A DNA stretch of 17,001 nt from NCBI GenBank assembly GCA_003152975.1, contig PMBP01000469.1, positions 1-17,001 on the forward strand, written 5' to 3'. The translations under genes were made by a program, and so were the position numbers. This DNA is from Phycisphaerales bacterium (GTDB lineage Bacteria > Planctomycetota > Phycisphaerae > Sedimentisphaerales > Anaerohalosphaeraceae). Shown one piece after another: positions 14,187 to 17,001 of this stretch (its first letter is position 1; the number at the start of each line of letters is the position of its first letter). The notes under the pieces were generated by a model, which searched no databases, was not told the DNA's origin, and saw nothing but the letters and a program-made list of their open reading frames with translations.

Positions 14187-14993
14187 TTATTTCGGAGACG
14201 CAGCCGGGGCGGGTGCGGCGCCGGTGGTGTGGGTCAATTCGTAGATGCGTTGCTGGACCTTCTCGGTTTCGTCTTTGGTCAGGGATTCTTTCTCCAGGGC
14301 CAACTGGTACAGCGTCGTCGCCTCGGCCCGCAGGTGCAGCTTGTCATCCAGCAGCAGGGCCGCACGGTACCGCGCCGGATACGGCGTGGTTTCGTTCCAC
14401 TGATAGGCCCGCTGATAGCAGGTCGCCGCGATCTCGTAATCGCCGAAATATTCGTAGATCGTTCCGCAACGGAAGGTCGCATCGTCGGCCTTGTCGCTGG
14501 AGGGGTACTGGCTCAGGAGCAGGAGGAACCGGTTCAGCGCCAGGCGATACTTGGACCCATCGACGAACAGGAACAGGAACCGTGAGTTGTACGCCTTCAT
14601 TGCACTGTCGTACAGCTCATCGGCGGCCTGAATCGAGTCGGTGGCCTTGAGCTTGGTCATGACCGATTCGGGGGCCGACAGATACCGGTACTGCGGCATC
14701 TCGCCGAGCATCCTCATTTCCTTTTCGGCCCACTGCCGCTTGATGACATTGCCCTTGGCGACATAGTACTTCTGCAGGGCTTCGAGGTTGACCCGATACT
14801 GCGTGCGGCTGGCGGCCAGGGTTTCGACCATGTCCACCTCGGCGGCATCTGGCGTGGCGAATCCCTCGCCGGTCGCCTTGGCCGTCATCGCCGGGTCCAG
14901 ATGAAACCGGGCATCGTCCTTGATGGGCTCCTCGCATCCGGCAAGGGTCCATACGATCATGGAAACTACCGCAAGACATCCGATTCTCGCCAT
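14187..14993 (-). CDS. TPR-type lipoprotein, function unknown
   Basis: A 268-residue protein with a lipoprotein signal (VVSMIVWTLAGC, Cys20). The first half has no recognised motif. Residues about 145-245 look like tetratricopeptide helices, with paired Ala/Tyr positions in RLALNRFLLLLSQYP, ATFRCGTIYEYFGDYEIAA and QRAYQWN; this recalls BamD/YbgF-like outer-membrane lipoproteins but is not enough to assign one. A short Ala/Pro tail ends the chain. The ATG at 14993 is preferred to that at 14999, because AAGGA lies 7 nt before the former and almost touches the latter. It has its own promoter (15043-15070) and lies upstream of tilS. A role as periplasmic adaptor is an inference. Confidence 0.75.
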   Translation of the reverse strand: MARIGCLAVVSMIVWTLAGCEEPIKDDARFHLDPAMTAKATGEGFATPDAAEVDMVETLAASRTQYRVNLEALQKYYVAKGNVIKRQWAEKEMRMLGEMPQYRYLSAPESVMTKLKATDSIQAADELYDSAMKAYNSRFLFLFVDGSKYRLALNRFLLLLSQYPSSDKADDATFRCGTIYEYFGDYEIAATCYQRAYQWNETTPYPARYRAALLLDDKLHLRAEATTLYQLALEKESLTKDETEKVQQRIYELTHTTGAAPAPAASPK

Positions 14994-15042
14994 TGTCATT
15001 TCCTTTCCATAGCCATAGCGGAATTCGCCAATTCAGTTCATC

Positions 15043-15070
15043 ACCATACCATCTTCCCCACCCCTGTCAA
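15043..15070 (-). promoter_or_regulatory. Promoter of the TPR lipoprotein gene
   Basis: On the minus strand, a perfect TTGACA (15070-15065), a 16-bp spacer and TATGGT (15048-15043). Transcription from about 15036 gives a leader of some 43 nt with AAGGA before the ATG at 14993. Confidence 0.65.
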
Positions 15071-15075
15071 GGGCT

Positions 15076-15103
15076 ATCGCAGAGTTTTCATCGCAGAGTT
15101 TTC
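15076..15103. repeat. Perfect 14-bp tandem duplication behind ispD
   Basis: ATCGCAGAGTTTTC occurs twice head to tail (15076-15089 and 15090-15103) in the gap between the ispD stop (15107) and the next promoter (15070). It has no dyad symmetry and does not look like a terminator. A slippage duplication is the simplest explanation. Confidence 0.85.
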
Positions 15104-15106
15104 GGG

Positions 15107-15844
15107 CTACCACTGGGCCTCCACATACGGCCCGATCGGGCCTTCGGGCTTGGGCTTGGGCCGGGAATGGAGAATCGCCTCGGCGATGGGGATATCGTTT
15201 TGGGTCGTGATCTTGATGTTCGAGTGATCCGTAGCCACGATGGCGACCTTGTGGCCCAGGGCTTCGACGAGGAAGCTGTCATCGCTAACCTTGGCGGGCG
15301 GGTACTGGGCGAGGTTTTTATAGGCCTTTCGCAGGAGGTTGGCGTCGAAGACCTGCGGTGTCTGGGCTTCGTACAGGTCGCTGCGATCGAGGGTCTCGAC
15401 GATCCGGCCGTCGGCCACCCGCTTGAGCGTGGCGACCACCGGGCAGGCCAGCATGGCCGCGCCGGTCTTGCCAGCCATTTCGATAACCGCGTTCAGCCAG
15501 TCGGCCGTCAGGCAGCAGCGGGCCGCATCGTGCACGGCGATCAGGTCGATTTCCGGCTTGATCAATTCCATTGCCTTGGCGATCGTCTGGCAGCGCTCGG
15601 CGCCGCCGTGGCAGACCTTCACGCCCCCGAAGCTCAGGTGCGCTCCCCACATCACCTTGACGGTCTCGTCGTCTTCCGGCGAGATCGCCAACAGGATCTG
15701 CTTGACATCCGAGCGGTCGGCAAACAGATCCACACTTCGGAGAAACGCCGCCCGCCCGTCCACATTGACAAAGGGCTTTTTGCGGTTGCCCCCGAAACGC
15801 TTGCTGGCCCCCGCCGCACAAAGGATTGCCGCCACCGTTTTCAT
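15107..15844 (-). CDS. ispD: 2-C-methyl-D-erythritol 4-phosphate cytidylyltransferase IspD
   Basis: IspD joins MEP with CTP to give CDP-methylerythritol, the third step of the non-mevalonate isoprenoid pathway. The 245-residue protein shows the CTP-binding loop AAILCAAGASKRFGGNRKKPF (split: ILCAAGASKR 7-16, Lys23), GGAERCQTI (80-88), VHDAARC (104-110), YEAQTPQVF (158-166), SDDSFLVEALG (187-197) and NIKITTQNDI (209-218, Lys211). Two usual positions differ: the common DAARP reads DAARC, and the DT of PVxDTxK reads AT in PVVATLK (135-141). Nucleotide-binding residues are kept, so activity is likely. The start at 15844 has AAGGAA 9 nt upstream; the ATG at 15853 nearly overlaps that site. It follows cobO by 22 bp, probably as one transcript. 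Confidence 0.92.
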   Translation of the reverse strand: MKTVAAILCAAGASKRFGGNRKKPFVNVDGRAAFLRSVDLFADRSDVKQILLAISPEDDETVKVMWGAHLSFGGVKVCHGGAERCQTIAKAMELIKPEIDLIAVHDAARCCLTADWLNAVIEMAGKTGAAMLACPVVATLKRVADGRIVETLDRSDLYEAQTPQVFDANLLRKAYKNLAQYPPAKVSDDSFLVEALGHKVAIVATDHSNIKITTQNDIPIAEAILHSRPKPKPEGPIGPYVEAQW

Positions 15845-15866
15845 GCCGCGCATTTCCTTTCAGACT

Positions 15867-16400
15867 TCAATATTCGATTCCCCTTCGCGCCGGGATTCCC
15901 GAATTGAAGGGATGTTTAACGGGTTTCATGTCCGTTACCAGATCGGCCATCGCAATCAGTTCCACCGTCGCCCCCCGGCCGGTCAGAACGATTTCCACAT
16001 GCGGATCGCGCTGACGAATCAGCCGGCGAATATCTTCGATGTCAGCCAACTGATGGTTCAGGCAAAAAACAATCTCGTCAAGCACGATCAGGTCGTAGCG
16101 ATTTTGCGCCGCTGCGATGTCGTCCATGGCCTTTCGTATGACGCTCCGGGTCTGTTCAAGTGTTTTGGGATCCTGCAGGGACAATTGCATGTCCCAGGGG
16201 TGATCGACGATCCTCAGGGTGATGGTCGGGATCGTCTCCAGGATATTTCGCTCGCCCAATTCAAGATATTCGGGCTTTAGAAATTGGCAGAATAAGACCC
16301 GTAGTCCGTGTCCGGCCGCACGAACCGCCAGCCCCACGGCCGCGGTGGTCTTGCCTTTGCCGTCTCCGGTATAGATCTGTACCAATCCCTGCGTCAACAT
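15867..16400 (-). CDS. cobO: Cob(I)yrinic acid a,c-diamide adenosyltransferase (CobO/BtuR family)
   Basis: The enzyme transfers the adenosyl group of ATP to cob(I)alamin or cob(I)yrinate diamide, making the coenzyme B12 form. The 177-residue length is typical. Motifs: P-loop YTGDGKGKTTAAVGLA (10-25), AAGHGLRVLFCQFLK (28-42), LIVLDEIVFCLN (about 103-114), VEIVLTGRGA and the C-terminal ADLVTDMKPVKHPFNSGI (about 152-169). No other cobalamin gene is in the window, so it may serve salvage. The ATG at 16400 has no ribosome site; TATGAT lies 8 nt upstream (16414-16409), which would suit a leaderless message. ispD follows after 22 bp. Confidence 0.93.
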   Translation of the reverse strand: MLTQGLVQIYTGDGKGKTTAAVGLAVRAAGHGLRVLFCQFLKPEYLELGERNILETIPTITLRIVDHPWDMQLSLQDPKTLEQTRSVIRKAMDDIAAAQNRYDLIVLDEIVFCLNHQLADIEDIRRLIRQRDPHVEIVLTGRGATVELIAMADLVTDMKPVKHPFNSGIPARRGIEY

Positions 16401-16408
16401 AACGGGGT

Positions 16409-16414
16409 ATCATA
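16409..16414 (-). promoter_or_regulatory. Possible -10 of cobO
   Basis: TATGAT on the minus strand ends 8 nt before the cobO ATG; no good -35 is seen at the expected distance. A promoter is needed in this gap, because a terminator stands just upstream. Confidence 0.3.
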
Positions 16415-16443
16415 CGACAGATTGTCCTCGGAGAAAAGGGCGC

Positions 16444-16473
16444 AAAAAAAGACACACCCTCCCCGGCTGTGTC
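16444..16473 (-). terminator. Rho-independent terminator of the PilZ gene
   Basis: On the minus strand GACACA (16473-16468) pairs with TGTGTC (16456-16451), with a mismatch and two further G-C pairs inside, followed by seven T (16450-16444). It lies 26 bp after the PilZ stop and isolates that gene from cobO. Confidence 0.85.
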
Positions 16474-16499
16474 CGAAAGAATATACAAAGGGTGATGGA

Positions 16500-16910
16500 T
16501 CAGTTCACGACAACCGGATCCATCGGCGTATCGACGGTCTGAGTTTCCTCGGTGGCCACGGCCTCGTCATCGCCTTCCTCGCCCGGCTTGAAGGGCAGGG
16601 GCTCGCCGAACTGGATCGCCACGCGCCGTATGAACGGCGTTACTTCGTCGATCCGGCAGATCTCGCCGTCGCGGATGAAATTTTCCATGTCGAAGGAGTC
16701 GTTGGTTCCGTATCGCGGGACACTGAATCGTGTGGTGATTTTTTCGCCGGTATCGGGACAACGATCGGAATAACAGGTAAACGCAGCTCCTGAACTGGAC
16801 AGATCCACCATCTGCCCCTGGGTCAGAAGACCACCGAAGTTTTCGGAAAACCAGATCGGCCAGTTGTACCGAAGCCGCCGCTCCCGCCTGCGTTCACTTT
16901 CCGCGCTCAT
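16500..16910 (-). CDS. PilZ-domain protein (probable c-di-GMP binder)
   Basis: The 136-residue soluble protein has a PilZ domain at about 7-105: an Arg-rich SERRRERRLRYNW (5-17) supplying the RxxxR motif and VDLSSSGAAF (35-44) supplying DxSxxG (Asp36, Ser38, Gly41). Both c-di-GMP-contacting motifs are present, so binding is likely. The C-terminal 30 residues are acidic and probably disordered. PilZ proteins act as effectors for motility, surface growth or polysaccharide export; the target here is unknown. The ATG at 16910 is chosen for the GGGAG 9 nt upstream; a GTG at 16946 is in frame but lacks one. A strong terminator follows. The 91 bases upstream to the window end hold no clear promoter. 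Confidence 0.88.
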   Translation of the reverse strand: MSAESERRRERRLRYNWPIWFSENFGGLLTQGQMVDLSSSGAAFTCYSDRCPDTGEKITTRFSVPRYGTNDSFDMENFIRDGEICRIDEVTPFIRRVAIQFGEPLPFKPGEEGDDEAVATEETQTVDTPMDPVVVN

Positions 16911-17001
16911 TGTTTCGTTCTCCCAAAGGTTAGTTTTGCCGTTCACCGTATCGGAAGAACAATAGGGTCACTTAATCGAACGGAACACAAATCCTTCATC
17001 A

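Overview
The window reads as two stretches with different genomic styles, meeting near position 5250. Positions 1 to about 5240 have very high GC, with codons strongly favouring C/G at the third position. This part carries a phosphatase/kinase group and Asp-rich, calcium-repeat lipoproteins of the kind common in Myxococcota-type ('deltaproteobacterial') genomes. Two of its promoters end only 6-7 nt before the start codon, which suggests leaderless mRNAs. From about 5280 to the end, GC is clearly lower, genes have Shine-Dalgarno leaders and TTGAC/TATAAT-type promoters, and the content (secreted glycosidases, RmuC, TilS, IspD, CobO, PilZ) suits a Planctomycetota/PVC-like bacterium. Both taxonomic assignments are inferences from composition and content. 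The change falls inside one small intact ORF (5064-5342), so it is either a lateral exchange or a metagenomic assembly join.

Left part, plus strand: the 3' part of a PPP-type metallophosphatase (1-804), a PP2C protein phosphatase (860-1618), a lipoprotein whose amino-acid-binding (SBP family 3) domain is circularly permuted (1670-2488), and a lipoprotein with an alternating-Asp tract, thrombospondin type-3 calcium repeats and a vWA domain (2571-4094). Facing them on the minus strand is a soluble Ser/Thr kinase (5022-4108). The group looks like phosphorylation-based signalling plus surface proteins.

Boundary part: a minus-strand pair made of a C_GCAxxG_C_C redox-type protein (5812-5363) and an ACT-like protein resembling the TM1266 iron-hydrogenase regulator family (5342-5064).

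Right part: a cold-shock protein with a roughly 97-nt leader and a strong terminator (minus), divergent from an exported GH32 enzyme (6434-7891, plus). A minus-strand run follows: rmuC (12601-11555), an exported GH97 (11530-9677) and an exported GH29 with a discoidin domain (9628-7946), which appear to share the rmuC promoter. Upstream of it on the same strand are pilZ-type gene, cobO-ispD, a TPR-type lipoprotein and tilS. Together GH32, GH97 and GH29 suggest scavenging of sucrose/fructan-, galactoside- and fucose-containing glycans.

The most unusual item is the permuted binding protein: its C-terminal half-lobe comes first and its N-terminal lobe last, joined by a Pro/Ala linker, behind a lipoprotein signal. 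No tRNA, rRNA, CRISPR array, transposase or integrase was seen, and no gene-free stretch exceeds 300 bases.
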